DNA from: Pseudoalteromonas piscicida
Lineage (GTDB): Bacteria > Pseudomonadota > Gammaproteobacteria > Enterobacterales > Alteromonadaceae
Assembly: GCF_000238315.3 (NCBI RefSeq)
Contig: NZ_CP011925.1
Span: 806,001 to 870,000, forward strand
Reading direction: 5' to 3'
Length of the DNA: 64,000 bases
Below, one piece after another: positions 1 through 8,798 of the stretch. Within the stretch, counting starts at the first letter, position 1. Each line of letters starts with the position of its first letter. Position numbers and translations under genes: made by a program. The notes beneath the pieces were generated by a model. The model saw only the letters and a program-made list of their open reading frames with translations, was not told the DNA's origin and ran no database searches.

Positions 1-1
1 A

Positions 2-1333
2 CTTTTTGCTGTATTTGGAGGTAGCCACCAAGCGTTAACATGGCAAGTAAGGTTTAACCGTACTCAACTCGATGAGTTTTTAAATCTTTCCCGTTATTCC
101 CCTGAAAACGAGCATAAAAGTGAGAACTATGCAGCAACATTTGAGTATCATTGGCAAGCTACTGAGCAACTAGAGTTAACGCATAAGCTAAGCTTTATTG
201 AGCATAATATAGAAAGTGCAGGACTCATCGTTACAGCAGCAGAAATTGGTATCACGCAAGGAGGGGACTTCTTAGTTGGTCCAGCTTGGCAATCCAGAGA
301 TTTAACTTATAACTTAGATGGTGGTTATAAACAAAACGACCGGTTACAGTGGAATTTTGGCGTTGAGCTATCAAAAGAAGAACAAAGTAAAGCAGGTGTT
401 AGAACCTCATATTACGATCAAAGTGCCGATGATATCATCATCTATAACCACACTTATTTAGGTGATATTCAAACCATATCTGATTACACCCCTTTTTATC
501 CGTTGCGACAAGACTTTGATTCCTATGCTGGATACGTTCAAGCAAAGTATCGGTTTAGCGAGCAACTGAGTATGTTCGCGGGTGCACGATACGACGAAGT
601 GAAAGACATAGATGATAAATTATCGCCTAGACTAGCGTTCGTTTATGGTTACGATGAGGCTAACACTTTTAAGTTGCAATATGGTGAGTCTTTTCGTACC
701 CCTGTGAGCAACGAACTTAATTCAAACGATGATATTACATCAGGTAATTCGGAGTTAACTTCAGAATATGTAAAAACCACAGAGCTTGTTTGGCACTATC
801 AAGATGAGTCTAAACAGTTTGATGTAGTGTTATTTGATAATGAGCTTGAAGACTTCATTAATCTAGTACCAATAGACGATGAACAAGCGGAGTTTACATT
901 TGATAACGTCTTTGAGACGAGCATGCAGGGTATTGAAGTTAATGCTAATTTTAATCTGAGTGGCACAACTTGGATACAAGGCGCATACACCCAGTTATTT
1001 GACGAGCCATTAAATGGCAGTTTTAAAAAGTTTGCTGCACTTGCCTTTACTCATAAAAGAGAGGCGGTAGAAGTAACTTTAAATGCAATTTGGCGAGACA
1101 CAACATTTATACCAGCTCCCCCTGAGTCAATTGTTGATGATTTCGAGCAGTCAAATTACTACCTCATCGGCGGCACCGTTTCTTTCAATTTGGATAATAA
1201 CGCTAAAATTCAACTGAAAGCTGAAAATCTTTTTGATAAAAAATACACCGTATTTGATCCAAGATTGATTGACGGTCATGTGCCACAACAGGGCAGAAAT
1301 TTAGTGATTCAGTATATTAAGAATTTTAATTAG
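2..1333 (+). CDS. TonB-dependent receptor, C-terminal part (5' end outside window)
   Basis: The reading frame is open from base 2 to the TAA at 1331-1333, so the gene starts before the window; the first internal ATG is not its start. The visible 443 residues are alternating beta strands typical of an outer-membrane TonB-dependent receptor barrel, with late-barrel motifs such as FKLQYGESFRTP and LKAENLFDKKYTVFDP. The plug domain is not in view. The last residue is Asn rather than the usual aromatic residue, which is slightly unusual for an outer-membrane barrel. The substrate cannot be told from this part; siderophore or other iron complexes are the common ligands. A strong hairpin follows the stop and separates it from the convergent receptor gene. 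Confidence 0.85.
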   Translation, partial: LFAVFGGSHQALTWQVRFNRTQLDEFLNLSRYSPENEHKSENYAATFEYHWQATEQLELTHKLSFIEHNIESAGLIVTAAEIGITQGGDFLVGPAWQSRDLTYNLDGGYKQNDRLQWNFGVELSKEEQSKAGVRTSYYDQSADDIIIYNHTYLGDIQTISDYTPFYPLRQDFDSYAGYVQAKYRFSEQLSMFAGARYDEVKDIDDKLSPRLAFVYGYDEANTFKLQYGESFRTPVSNELNSNDDITSGNSELTSEYVKTTELVWHYQDESKQFDVVLFDNELEDFINLVPIDDEQAEFTFDNVFETSMQGIEVNANFNLSGTTWIQGAYTQLFDEPLNGSFKKFAALAFTHKREAVEVTLNAIWRDTTFIPAPPESIVDDFEQSNYYLIGGTVSFNLDNNAKIQLKAENLFDKKYTVFDPRLIDGHVPQQGRNLVIQYIKNFN

Positions 1334-1360
1334 CTGATGGGGTAGGTGTTTCTAGAATGG

Positions 1361-1391
1361 ATGTGCCACCTACACGGTGGCACATTTTTAT
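1361..1391 (+). terminator. Rho-independent terminator after the first TonB receptor
   Basis: Perfect 10-bp stem ATGTGCCACC / GGTGGCACAT (1361-1370 and 1376-1385) with a 5-base loop, followed by TTTTA on the + strand. It sits between two convergent receptor genes. On the - strand the stem lacks a good T tract. Confidence 0.85.
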
Positions 1392-1394
1392 CAC

Positions 1395-3776
1395 TTAAAA
1401 GAACGTATAATCAACACGTAGGCTGATTGTGCGGCCATTTAGGTAGTTAATATACTCTTGAGCTGCTGAATTATTGGCGTTTCTAGAGCGAGCACGCATA
1501 TAGGTAGCAGTTTCTTTATCAAATAGGTTATTAACGAATACACTTAGTTTTAGACTATCACTTAGCTGAATACGTCCTGATAAATTAAAGACACTATATG
1601 CTGGTGTTTTGTCTTCATCACGAACATTAAAGTGTGTTTTATATTCATCATAGAAAGAGTATTCGCCTCGGATGTAAGCATCTTTACCGAACAATTGAAT
1701 ATTTTGATCAAGCGCTAGGTATGCATTCCATTCTGGTACCATAGTCATCTTATCACCAGCACTTGCGGAGATAGAATCATTGTCTTCTGTGATCTCTGAG
1801 CTTGTATACGACGTGTTGAATGACATCGTTAAGTCGTCAGTTAAACGAGCCGTTGACTCAAACTCAAAACCTTCAGACTTAGCTTCACCGCCGTTAGCTG
1901 TATATGAGAAACCACACGTGTCCATGTATACTGAAGTTTTAATATCAGTCCAATCGATGCGATAGATAGCGGCTGAGAAATCAACCTTTCTGTCAAGTAC
2001 GCTTGCTTTCAAGCCTAACTCGTAGTTTTCGATAGCATCAGACGTGTAACGGTCTTTACGGTTTTTAGCAAGTGGATCGGCCTCACATGAAGCTGCTAAT
2101 GGACCATTGTTACCACCTGGTCGATATCCTTCTGAATATAAACCATATACAGACATTTCTTCACTTGGACGGTAAGAAACACTGAACTTATAGCGGTTAC
2201 CTGATTCTTCACCACTTAGATTATCTTCAGAGGTTGCCCAAATACCTTCTTGCGTGTAGTGAGAACCATCTTTAAGTTCAAAGCGGCGTACACCACCATT
2301 CACTTCAAGGCTACCGGAATCACCTAAATCAAATTCGTATGCAACATCCGCGAAGAAAGCGAGTTCTTCTGAGTAATCACGAATGTTGGTAAGGTTCCAG
2401 TTGTTTTGCGGGTTGCCAAATGTATCTTTACCAATTTGTGTCGCATCCGCACCCCACCAATTAAGTGCTAACGCAGATACTTTGTCACCTTTTTCATGAT
2501 ATTGGTTTTGGTAGTCTGGATCGTAGCCGTACTCAACTTCGTCATAGTAAGCGCCGATAGTCCAAGATAGAGGCGAGTTTACATCAATATTTTGGAAACG
2601 CAGTTGGTGAGTCACGCGCTCATATTTACGATGGTCAATGATCCAAGTACGGAACATATCTGAAGCATCTAAGCGACTCCATGCAGTTTGAATGCTGTCT
2701 TCTTCATAAGTACGGTGAGAGCCTGCGTAAGTTAAAGACGCAATATCTAGGAAGTTATCATCCTGAATATTTAAAGTGAAAAGGTCATTAGTGGCATCAG
2801 ACCATGGGTCCATTAAGTCCCACACTTGGTATTTTTGTGGTACGCCCTTGTTAGCGATTGGCGCGTTACCCGCGTTACATTGAGGTCGCTCTGCAGTTTC
2901 AGGGCAAGAAACTTTAAAGAAGTCGACATCATACCCGTAAGCCGCTTCCTCATTGGCAGTTAAGCTGTAGTCCCAATAATAACCTGGTGTAGAACGGTCA
3001 CCTGTTGTTGTACCCGTGTCGCTGAATGTCGTATGTGCGTAGCCGAGAGTAACTGAAGTTTCTGGGTCCACTTGCCATAATAGTTGGCTGCGGATAAAGC
3101 CTCGATCTGCGTTACCCTGAACACCTGTGTTCATGTTAACCATTTGGTAACGTTCATGTTCTGTATTACCACTTACACGTAGTGCTAATGTATCATCAAC
3201 AAGTGGAATGTTAACACCCATTGAAATATTACGATGTAGACCATCTACATCTTTTTCACTTCCAATCTGTGTAGATGCGAAAAATTCAAACTCATCAAGT
3301 ACAGGTTTTTTAGTGATGATCCTCACCGTCCCACCGATAGCATTGGAGCCATAAAGTGTACCTTGTGGTCCTCGTAAAACCTCAACTCGCTCTACGTCAT
3401 TTAAGTTTTCAAAAGTGAAAGGAACATCATCGACAAAAACACTGGTTGTATCTGGAAATGCTGTGTTACCTCCACTCAGCCCACGCAAAATAAGTTGACC
3501 TCTGGGAGAAGCAGCCCCTGCAAGTGTTCTATAAAAGTCTTCTGCTGATACTAAGTTACGATCAGCGATGTCCATAGCTGAGATAGTAGAAACCTGCATT
3601 GGGATTTCTATGATGGTTTCTTCTTTACGACGAGAGGTAACGGTAATTTTTTCAATTTGTTCTTTAGCACCGTCTTCTGGTTGCTCTTCCGCGGTTGCGT
3701 AAAAGCTTGCTGATGCAGCCAGCATGCTAAGGCAGAGAGTACTCTTAGCAAATGGTATCTTCCCCAGTGGTTTCAT
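1395..3776 (-). CDS. TonB-dependent receptor
   Basis: A 793-residue outer-membrane receptor for TonB-energised import. An N-terminal Sec signal peptide (about residues 1-29, ending near FYATA) is followed by a TonB-box-like ITVTSRRKEE and a plug domain (about 50-165) with the typical VERVEVLRGPQGTLYGSNAIGG stretch. The remaining residues form a beta barrel ending in Phe-Phe, the usual outer-membrane C-terminal signature. The motif style (plug ..EIPMQVSTISA, barrel ..NLFDKETATY) is that of the large family used for iron complexes, vitamins or glycans, so the ligand is not determined. AAGGA lies about 7 bases before the ATG. A perfect inverted repeat is 35 bp upstream of the start and is a candidate operator. 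Confidence 0.92.
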   Translation of the reverse strand: MKPLGKIPFAKSTLCLSMLAASASFYATAEEQPEDGAKEQIEKITVTSRRKEETIIEIPMQVSTISAMDIADRNLVSAEDFYRTLAGAASPRGQLILRGLSGGNTAFPDTTSVFVDDVPFTFENLNDVERVEVLRGPQGTLYGSNAIGGTVRIITKKPVLDEFEFFASTQIGSEKDVDGLHRNISMGVNIPLVDDTLALRVSGNTEHERYQMVNMNTGVQGNADRGFIRSQLLWQVDPETSVTLGYAHTTFSDTGTTTGDRSTPGYYWDYSLTANEEAAYGYDVDFFKVSCPETAERPQCNAGNAPIANKGVPQKYQVWDLMDPWSDATNDLFTLNIQDDNFLDIASLTYAGSHRTYEEDSIQTAWSRLDASDMFRTWIIDHRKYERVTHQLRFQNIDVNSPLSWTIGAYYDEVEYGYDPDYQNQYHEKGDKVSALALNWWGADATQIGKDTFGNPQNNWNLTNIRDYSEELAFFADVAYEFDLGDSGSLEVNGGVRRFELKDGSHYTQEGIWATSEDNLSGEESGNRYKFSVSYRPSEEMSVYGLYSEGYRPGGNNGPLAASCEADPLAKNRKDRYTSDAIENYELGLKASVLDRKVDFSAAIYRIDWTDIKTSVYMDTCGFSYTANGGEAKSEGFEFESTARLTDDLTMSFNTSYTSSEITEDNDSISASAGDKMTMVPEWNAYLALDQNIQLFGKDAYIRGEYSFYDEYKTHFNVRDEDKTPAYSVFNLSGRIQLSDSLKLSVFVNNLFDKETATYMRARSRNANNSAAQEYINYLNGRTISLRVDYTFF

Positions 3777-3810
3777 TGTGATTTCCTTTATTGTTTTTGT
3801 GTGAAAAATG

Positions 3811-3836
3811 CAATAGTACCCATATCGGTACTATTG
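3811..3836. promoter_or_regulatory. Perfect inverted repeat upstream of TonB receptor, candidate operator
   Basis: CAATAGTACC (3811-3820), six bases, then GGTACTATTG (3827-3836): a perfect 10-bp dyad located 35 bp before the start of the reverse-strand receptor. It is not followed by a T run in either direction, so an operator or a 5'-leader hairpin is more likely than a terminator. The regulator is unknown. Confidence 0.5.
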
Positions 3837-3969
3837 CTTATGTATCAATGAAGGGTAAAAATAATTTATTAATGTAAATTATTCAAGTTTAATGTAACTT
3901 TATTTTTGTTGTGGTGTTTTTGTTTTACTTAAGTCTATACTAATCATAAGGTTACTAATCTGAAAAATA

Positions 3970-4776
3970 ATGCATAGAAATATGGAATTAGCCAAAAGTC
4001 TAATAAGGTTTGGAATATTTAATTCTAAGAAAACACTCGTTATCGGGGTTTCTGGCGTTCAGGGCTCTGGTAAATCAACGTTAAGCTATTCTCTTTGTAA
4101 ACGGCTTAGGGAAGTTGGCATTGCCTGTAAGTGTGTGTCGCTTGATGATTTTTATTTAGACCCAGAAGAGCGGGCAGTGCTTGCTTCAAAGTTTCATCCG
4201 CTGTTTCAACAAAGAGGCTTGCCTGGTACTCATGATCTGCAACTATTACAAGGTGTTATAGACAGGTTTAAACGCGGCGAAGCATTAACTTTACCTGTAT
4301 TTGATAAATCAATTGATAGGAAGTTGCCAAAATCAAAATGGCGAGAAGTTGAGGCGGGTTTACAGGTACTTATTATCGAGGGGTGGTGTATGGGAGTGGA
4401 GCCGCAGCCTAGCGATGAGTTAGCATCTCCCGTTAATCAATTTGAGCAAGAGTTTGATAAAGACGGTTCGTTTCGCTTACAAGTGAACCACATTTTATGT
4501 GAAGAGTATCAAGCTATTTTTTCACAATTAGATAGTCTCATTTATTTAAATGGAATGAGCTTCGACAGAGTATATCAGTGGCGCCTGCAACAAGAGCATA
4601 TGCTCAAAGCATCGACTGGAAAGGGAATGAGTGATGAGCAAGTTAGACAATTCATTCAGCCATTTCAACGCCTTTCGGTATGGGGGATGCAAAGCTTACC
4701 AAACATCGCAGATATTGAAGTGTGTTTGGGTGAGGATAGAGCTGTGCTGCAAATAAACACTCAACTTGGTGAATAA
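3970..4776 (+). CDS. P-loop kinase of the D-glycerate 3-kinase (YggC/GLYK) type
   Basis: A 268-residue cytosolic P-loop kinase. The Walker A motif GVQGSGKST (about residues 29-37) is followed by the substrate-side SLDDFYLDPEER motif (about 57-68) and by VFDKSIDRKLP and IIEGWCMGVEPQP, the pattern of the family that includes plant glycerate 3-kinase and E. coli YggC. By family this would phosphorylate D-glycerate with ATP; other small-molecule substrates are possible because many bacterial members are untested. It is monocistronic with its own terminator. An ATG four codons downstream (3982) is an alternative start; neither has a strong Shine-Dalgarno sequence. Confidence 0.75.
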   Translation: MHRNMELAKSLIRFGIFNSKKTLVIGVSGVQGSGKSTLSYSLCKRLREVGIACKCVSLDDFYLDPEERAVLASKFHPLFQQRGLPGTHDLQLLQGVIDRFKRGEALTLPVFDKSIDRKLPKSKWREVEAGLQVLIIEGWCMGVEPQPSDELASPVNQFEQEFDKDGSFRLQVNHILCEEYQAIFSQLDSLIYLNGMSFDRVYQWRLQQEHMLKASTGKGMSDEQVRQFIQPFQRLSVWGMQSLPNIADIEVCLGEDRAVLQINTQLGE

Positions 4777-4797
4777 ACAAGTTGAGTGTAATTTTTA
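4757..4797 (+). terminator. Rho-independent terminator of the kinase gene
   Basis: Perfect 12-bp stem ACACTCAACTTG / CAAGTTGAGTGT (4757-4768 and 4778-4789) followed by AATTTTTA. The left arm and loop contain the last codons and stop codon of the kinase gene. It lies between convergent genes and may work on both strands. Confidence 0.85.
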
Positions 4798-4811
4798 CTA
4801 AAGTTGATGAA

Positions 4812-5660
4812 TTAGGCCGCTAGCTCTTCAACACCAACGATTAACCAGGGTGCATCCCCCGTCGTTTTACGCTCTAAGTGCCATATTTCGTGGATAGGTT
4901 CTTCTTGCATGTCGCCGAGGTCACGATATTTGCCACTAAACTTAATGCTAACTTCCCAAACGTCAGGGCGTGTATCTGCACGGACTAACTCAGCATCAAC
5001 AAACATCACTTCAGTGTTAACGTCGCCTTGCTGCTCTCGCTCACGTTTGAACTCTTCAACCAACTCTGGACTCAAGTATTCAGAAACCGTCGAAAAGTCG
5101 TTGTTATTCCAAGCGGTTTGAATGGTTTGATAATGCTGCCTTGCGCCTTGTAAAAAGCCGTTGATATCAAAATCTCTAGGCAGATTCATAGGCACGCTAC
5201 TTGTGCCAAAACCACCGCCAATTGGTCCTTGGTTTTGAAATTGTTGTGGTGGTGGCGTATTGTTGTAGCCACCCATGTGCGGCGCACCGGCATAACTTGG
5301 CTGCTGTTTTTTTGCAAGCATGCCTTTAACCAATTTGAAGATTAAAAAGGCAGCAGCGGCAAGCAAAATCATTTCAAGGAATTGAAATCCTTCAAAATCA
5401 TCGCCAAGCATTGCGGCAATTAGACCACCGGCTAGTAATCCGCCAAGTACACCGGCCATAATGCCTTTTTTACTCGACTTAGGTGTCGTAGTCGATTTTG
5501 CATTTAATGCTTGTGTATCAGTTTGCTGCTTTTGTTGGGTTGTTTGTGTTTGCTGGGTTTTTCCTGAGCTCTTACTACCAAACTTCTTTCTTGCTTCAGC
5601 ATTAAAACTGGCTGTAAATAAAAAAGAAACAAGGGAAAGTAACACAATGAAATGTTTCAT
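4812..5660 (-). CDS. Tim44-like domain protein, exported or membrane-anchored
   Basis: 282 residues when started at 5660, where AGGA stands 6 bases before ATG and the product opens with a good signal peptide (MKHFIVLLSLVSFLFTASFNAEA). An in-frame ATG 11 codons upstream (5693) lacks these supports. A Gln/Lys/Thr-rich linker is followed by two hydrophobic glycine/alanine segments (about residues 67-85 and 93-113) and a Gly/Pro/Gln-rich linker. The C-terminal 120 residues resemble the Tim44-like domain (DGFLQGARQHYQTIQTAWNNNDFSTVSEYLSPEL). Bacterial members are common but their role is not established; a membrane-proximal binding role is an inference from the fold. Confidence 0.8.
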   Translation of the reverse strand: MKHFIVLLSLVSFLFTASFNAEARKKFGSKSSGKTQQTQTTQQKQQTDTQALNAKSTTTPKSSKKGIMAGVLGGLLAGGLIAAMLGDDFEGFQFLEMILLAAAAFLIFKLVKGMLAKKQQPSYAGAPHMGGYNNTPPPQQFQNQGPIGGGFGTSSVPMNLPRDFDINGFLQGARQHYQTIQTAWNNNDFSTVSEYLSPELVEEFKREREQQGDVNTEVMFVDAELVRADTRPDVWEVSIKFSGKYRDLGDMQEEPIHEIWHLERKTTGDAPWLIVGVEELAA

Positions 5661-5776
5661 AAAGTTCCTATATACCAAAATAACTGCCGCCATTGTAAAG
5701 AACTAACATGGCTATTTAAATAGGTATGTACCTCAATTAAATTTGTATTTTGAGAGGTTTAGTAAGGATATTGAGA

Positions 5777-5801
5777 CACCGCCCCAAAGAGTGGGGCGGT
5801 G
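5777..5801 (-). terminator. GC-rich hairpin after the anti-sigma gene
   Basis: Perfect 9-bp stem CACCGCCCC / GGGGCGGTG (5777-5785, 5793-5801) four bases beyond the stop of the reverse-strand anti-sigma gene. The T tract is poor (TCTCAATAT on the - strand), so it may be a weak terminator or a 3'-end stabiliser. Confidence 0.55.
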
Positions 5802-5804
5802 GCG

Positions 5805-6524
5805 TTATAACCAGCGTAGTGAGCTTGTCACTTCTGATTGGAAGGTTTCAATCGGCGTACCTCGGTTTGCCACCAGTATGGTGTTGGCTTTACCATCATG
5901 AGCAATCAAGCCTTCAAAGCGGCTATCACCAAAACTATCTTTGCCGTCAATCGTACTTTGTTGACCAGCTGGCACGACAAAAACCGTGAGTGGACCAAAC
6001 TCGGATTGCATAACCAGGTGAAGGCTTTTTTGGCCTTTAAAATTACAAAATGTCGCGTAAACCACTTTACCCGGTAAGTTGTCGAACTTACCCCCAAACA
6101 TCGCGAGCTTCTCGTTCACGGTTTGCAGTGACACTGTTTCTTGCTTTTGCAGTGCATTTTCTTCGTAATACACATGAGCAAGCGCATGTTCACCGGTATC
6201 GACAGGGTGTCCAAAACCACCAAAGTAAAAGACCACGGCGGCAAAAAATACACTGGCGGCAATCGCAAATGGTGCAGTAGCGCGTCTAAACCAAGACATT
6301 TTCACTACTTTGTGTTCTTCCGTTTCAAGCTCCTTTTGCTTTGCAATTATCTTATCAGCCAACCCCTCAGGCACATCAATATCGAGTGATTTTCCCAAGA
6401 AATCGTCGAAAGCTTGCATTTCTTCGACCAGTGCTTGCAACTCCGGTTGCTGTTCGGCCTGTTTCTTGACCTCTTCATCATGAGGATCAGCAACTAGGCG
6501 GCGTCGAAATTCGAGTTCATCCAT
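5805..6524 (-). CDS. Anti-sigma factor-like membrane protein (DUF3379 type)
   Basis: A 239-residue protein directly downstream of an ECF sigma gene; its ATG overlaps the sigma stop codon by one base (TGATG), implying translational coupling. The N-terminal cytoplasmic part (about 1-75) opens with MDELEFRRRLVADPHDEEV, typical of DUF3379 proteins paired with sigma factors. A single transmembrane helix follows (about 78-98, RATAPFAIAASVFFAAVVFYF) and then a periplasmic part of about 140 residues. The likely role is to hold the partner sigma factor at the membrane until an envelope signal releases it. This rests on gene pairing and topology, since no zinc-binding HxxxCxxC motif is visible. Confidence 0.8.
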   Translation of the reverse strand: MDELEFRRRLVADPHDEEVKKQAEQQPELQALVEEMQAFDDFLGKSLDIDVPEGLADKIIAKQKELETEEHKVVKMSWFRRATAPFAIAASVFFAAVVFYFGGFGHPVDTGEHALAHVYYEENALQKQETVSLQTVNEKLAMFGGKFDNLPGKVVYATFCNFKGQKSLHLVMQSEFGPLTVFVVPAGQQSTIDGKDSFGDSRFEGLIAHDGKANTILVANRGTPIETFQSEVTSSLRWL

Positions 6525-7039
6525 CAGTTTGATGCCCCCTTTATTGGTTTATATTCAGTCGTTAAAGCGTCTTTTAGCTGGTTGCGAGCACGGTATAACC
6601 TTGTCATCACCGTGTTTTTATTCAGCTCAAGTATATCGGCGATTTCATCCCCAGAGCATCCCATCACCACTTGCAGTAGCAGTGGTTCACGATATTCTGG
6701 TGCTAAGTTGGCTATTTGTCGTTGCACAACGGTTTGCTCCATTGTATCGTCCAAAGCCGAACTGGTATCGTCGACCAGCGTATCTTGTTCAACCTCCGCA
6801 TAGTCAAATTGCTTGCGCTCAAAACGACGTGCATTCTCTCGTCTTAAAATAGTTAATAACCAAGGCTTTGCTGCATTTTCATCTTGCAATGAATCGAGTG
6901 CGCGCCAAGCCCGCAAAAAAGTTTCTTGTACTAAGTCTTCTGCTATTGTCGGATCGCCAGACAACCAATAAGCGAACTTATATAGCTCTTTATGGTACAT
7001 CCGAACCAGTGACTCGTAGTGATGTTGTTTACTGGCCAT
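6524..7039 (-). CDS. ECF-type RNA polymerase sigma factor
   Basis: A 171-residue group 4 sigma factor. Region 2 is clear (LVRMYHKELYKFAYWLSGDPTIAEDLVQETFLRAWRALDSL, about residues 10-50), as is the region 4 helix-turn-helix (LAPEYREPLLLQVVMGCSGDEIADILELNKNTVMTRLYRARNQLKDAL, about 108-155). There is no region 3, as expected for ECF factors. The anti-sigma gene follows with a one-base overlap. A start at the second Met (codon 14) is also possible, because a promoter-like pair of motifs lies very close to the annotated ATG. The IS element is inserted about 160 bp upstream of the start and could alter expression. Confidence 0.88.
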   Translation of the reverse strand: MASKQHHYESLVRMYHKELYKFAYWLSGDPTIAEDLVQETFLRAWRALDSLQDENAAKPWLLTILRRENARRFERKQFDYAEVEQDTLVDDTSSALDDTMEQTVVQRQIANLAPEYREPLLLQVVMGCSGDEIADILELNKNTVMTRLYRARNQLKDALTTEYKPIKGASN

Positions 7040-7180
7040 ATCTATGAGACCTATCTTTTTGCTGGTTTATTTCAACAAAAACTCATTTTATTTTAGTTGA
7101 TTTTGGGAGTGTATCTGACACCAAGCATAATTGATCTGTTAATTATTTACTAACAAATCAAGTTCGTCTTGCAATAAAAA

Positions 7181-7197
7181 AGCGCCCTGAGGCGCTT
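7181..7197. repeat. 17-bp palindromic direct repeat, left flank of the IS
   Basis: AGCGCCCTGAGGCGCTT occurs here and again at 8799-8815, flanking the insertion sequence. With the A run at 7176-7180 it reads on the - strand as a stem followed by TTTTT, i.e. the original batD terminator. It is interpreted as a target-site duplication of a terminator hairpin. Confidence 0.7.
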
Positions 7198-7272
7198 CAG
7201 ACTGTTGAAAAAGGGCTGGACACAGATCTAGCCCTTTGATCTAATAAGCGTAGTGAGTTTAGGGAGTTCACC

Positions 7273-8619
7273 ATGCTTAAAGACAAAACCCCTCAGCAAT
7301 ATGAACTAGAAATGGTCGCTATCGACCAATTGGTTCCAAAAGACCATTTAGTTCGCCTGATTGACCTTGCGATTGATTTCGAATTCATCCGCGATGAAGT
7401 CGCCCATCTCTACTGTAAAAACAATGGTCGCCCAGCGGTTGACCCAGTGCGAATGTTCAAGATTTTATTTCTTGGATACCTGTTTGGCATTCAAAGCGAG
7501 CGTCGCTTGATTAAGGAAATCCAAGTCAATGTCGCATATCGTTGGTTTTTAGGTATGGGACTAACTGAAGATGTCATCCACCACTCGACGCTAAGCCAAA
7601 ACCGCATAAAGCGCTTTAAAGACAGCAATATTTATCAATCCATCTTCGATAACATTGTCCGCCAAGCGATGAAACAAAAACTCATAGGTGGCTATAGCTT
7701 ATTTGCTGACAGTACACACCTCAAAGCCAATGCCAATAAAAAGCGCTATGACATAGAAGACTTAAAAGTCAGTCCTTCAGTGTATGTAGAGCAATTGAAC
7801 GAAGCAGTACTGCAAGACCGGGAGGATGAAGGAAAAAAGCCCCTGAAGTGTAAGGAAGAAACAACTTGCACAAAACCAACCAAAGTCAGCCGCACCGACC
7901 CAGATAGCGGGTTTATGGTACGGGATGAAAAGCCAAAAGGGTTCTTCTATCTAGACCATCGAATTGTGGATGGTAAACACGGCATTATTGTTGATACACA
8001 CGCCACCGCAGGCAATGTCCATGACTCACAACCTATTATCAGTCGACTCGACAGAGCGCTCGATACCTTTGCACTCAACCCTATCGCGGTTGGGCTAGAT
8101 GCAGGCTATTTTACCGCCGCGGTATGCCACAATCTGGAAGAAAGGCAATTAGTTGGCGTGCTGGGGTATCGAAGACCAAATAAAAAGAAAGGCTACTTCG
8201 CCAAACGTGAGTATCAATATCAAGCCGATACAGATACTTACCTGTGCCCGCAAGGTGAAACTCTAATCTACAAAACAACAAGCCGAACAGGCTATCGTCA
8301 CTATCATTCCGACCCGAGCAAATGTGGACGCTGTCCAGTCAGAAATCAATGTACAGCCAGTAAAAATCAAACCAAAGTTATAACGCGGCATGTTTGGCAA
8401 TCGAGCGTAGAAAACGCCAATGCGATTAGGCTGAGCGACTGGGGTAAAAAGCTCTATCGACGACGAGCCGAAACGGTGGAAAGAAGCTTCGCTGATGCGA
8501 AACAACATCATGGACATCGCTACTGCAGATATAGAGGTCTGTCAAAAGTGACCGCGCAGTGCTTGTTAGCAGCGGCATGTCAAAATATGAAGAAAATGGC
8601 GCTCATGGCTGCACACTAG
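7273..8619 (+). CDS. IS1182-family transposase
   Basis: A 448-residue DDE transposase. The N-terminal DUF772-type domain is recognisable (QQYELEMVAIDQLVPKDHLVRLID through GRPAVDPVRMFKILFLGYLFGI, residues about 8-80). The catalytic domain includes YSLFADSTHLKANANK (first Asp), a middle block with VGLDAGYF, and a C-terminal YRRRAETVERSFADAKQHHGHRYCRYRG with the catalytic Glu. A Cys cluster (CPQGE, CGRCPVRNQC) is present, as is common in this family. The frame is intact and full length, so the element may be active. Start ATG 7273 follows GGGAGTTCACC. Confidence 0.92.
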   Translation: MLKDKTPQQYELEMVAIDQLVPKDHLVRLIDLAIDFEFIRDEVAHLYCKNNGRPAVDPVRMFKILFLGYLFGIQSERRLIKEIQVNVAYRWFLGMGLTEDVIHHSTLSQNRIKRFKDSNIYQSIFDNIVRQAMKQKLIGGYSLFADSTHLKANANKKRYDIEDLKVSPSVYVEQLNEAVLQDREDEGKKPLKCKEETTCTKPTKVSRTDPDSGFMVRDEKPKGFFYLDHRIVDGKHGIIVDTHATAGNVHDSQPIISRLDRALDTFALNPIAVGLDAGYFTAAVCHNLEERQLVGVLGYRRPNKKKGYFAKREYQYQADTDTYLCPQGETLIYKTTSRTGYRHYHSDPSKCGRCPVRNQCTASKNQTKVITRHVWQSSVENANAIRLSDWGKKLYRRRAETVERSFADAKQHHGHRYCRYRGLSKVTAQCLLAAACQNMKKMALMAAH

Positions 8620-8759
8620 CAAAAAACCTCGAAAACTCCCCCCTAAAAGCCCTCAAAACGATCTTGGACACACCAAATCACAATAATTAGCCTAGCCAAC
8701 ACAAAAAACCAACGCTGAAACTTACGGCAGAGAAAACTGCTCCAACAACTGGGAAAAAT

Positions 8760-8785
8760 AAACCCCGCTTAAAAAAGCGGGGTTT
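8760..8785. terminator. Bidirectional terminator hairpin near the right IS end
   Basis: Perfect 11-bp stem AAACCCCGCTT / AAGCGGGGTTT (8760-8770, 8775-8785) with an AAAA loop. On the - strand it is followed by ATTTTTCCC, so it can replace the batD terminator whose T tract was displaced by the insertion. Confidence 0.75.
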
Positions 8786-8798
8786 ATCATCAATCTGA

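Larger units (their letters stand above)
7198..8798 (+). mobile_element. Insertion sequence, IS1182-family type, about 1.6 kb
   Basis: One transposase gene lies between imperfect terminal inverted repeats: the left end reads CAGACTGTTGAAAAAG and the right end, reverse-complemented from 8797, reads CAGATTGATGATAAAC, with 12 of the first 15 bases matching. Identical 17-bp palindromic repeats flank it. A hairpin with an 8-bp stem (7210-7237) lies just inside the left end and a terminator hairpin (8760-8785) just inside the right end. The exact right border is uncertain; a CTCCAACAACTG stretch near 8740-8751 is an alternative inner end. Confidence 0.7.
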
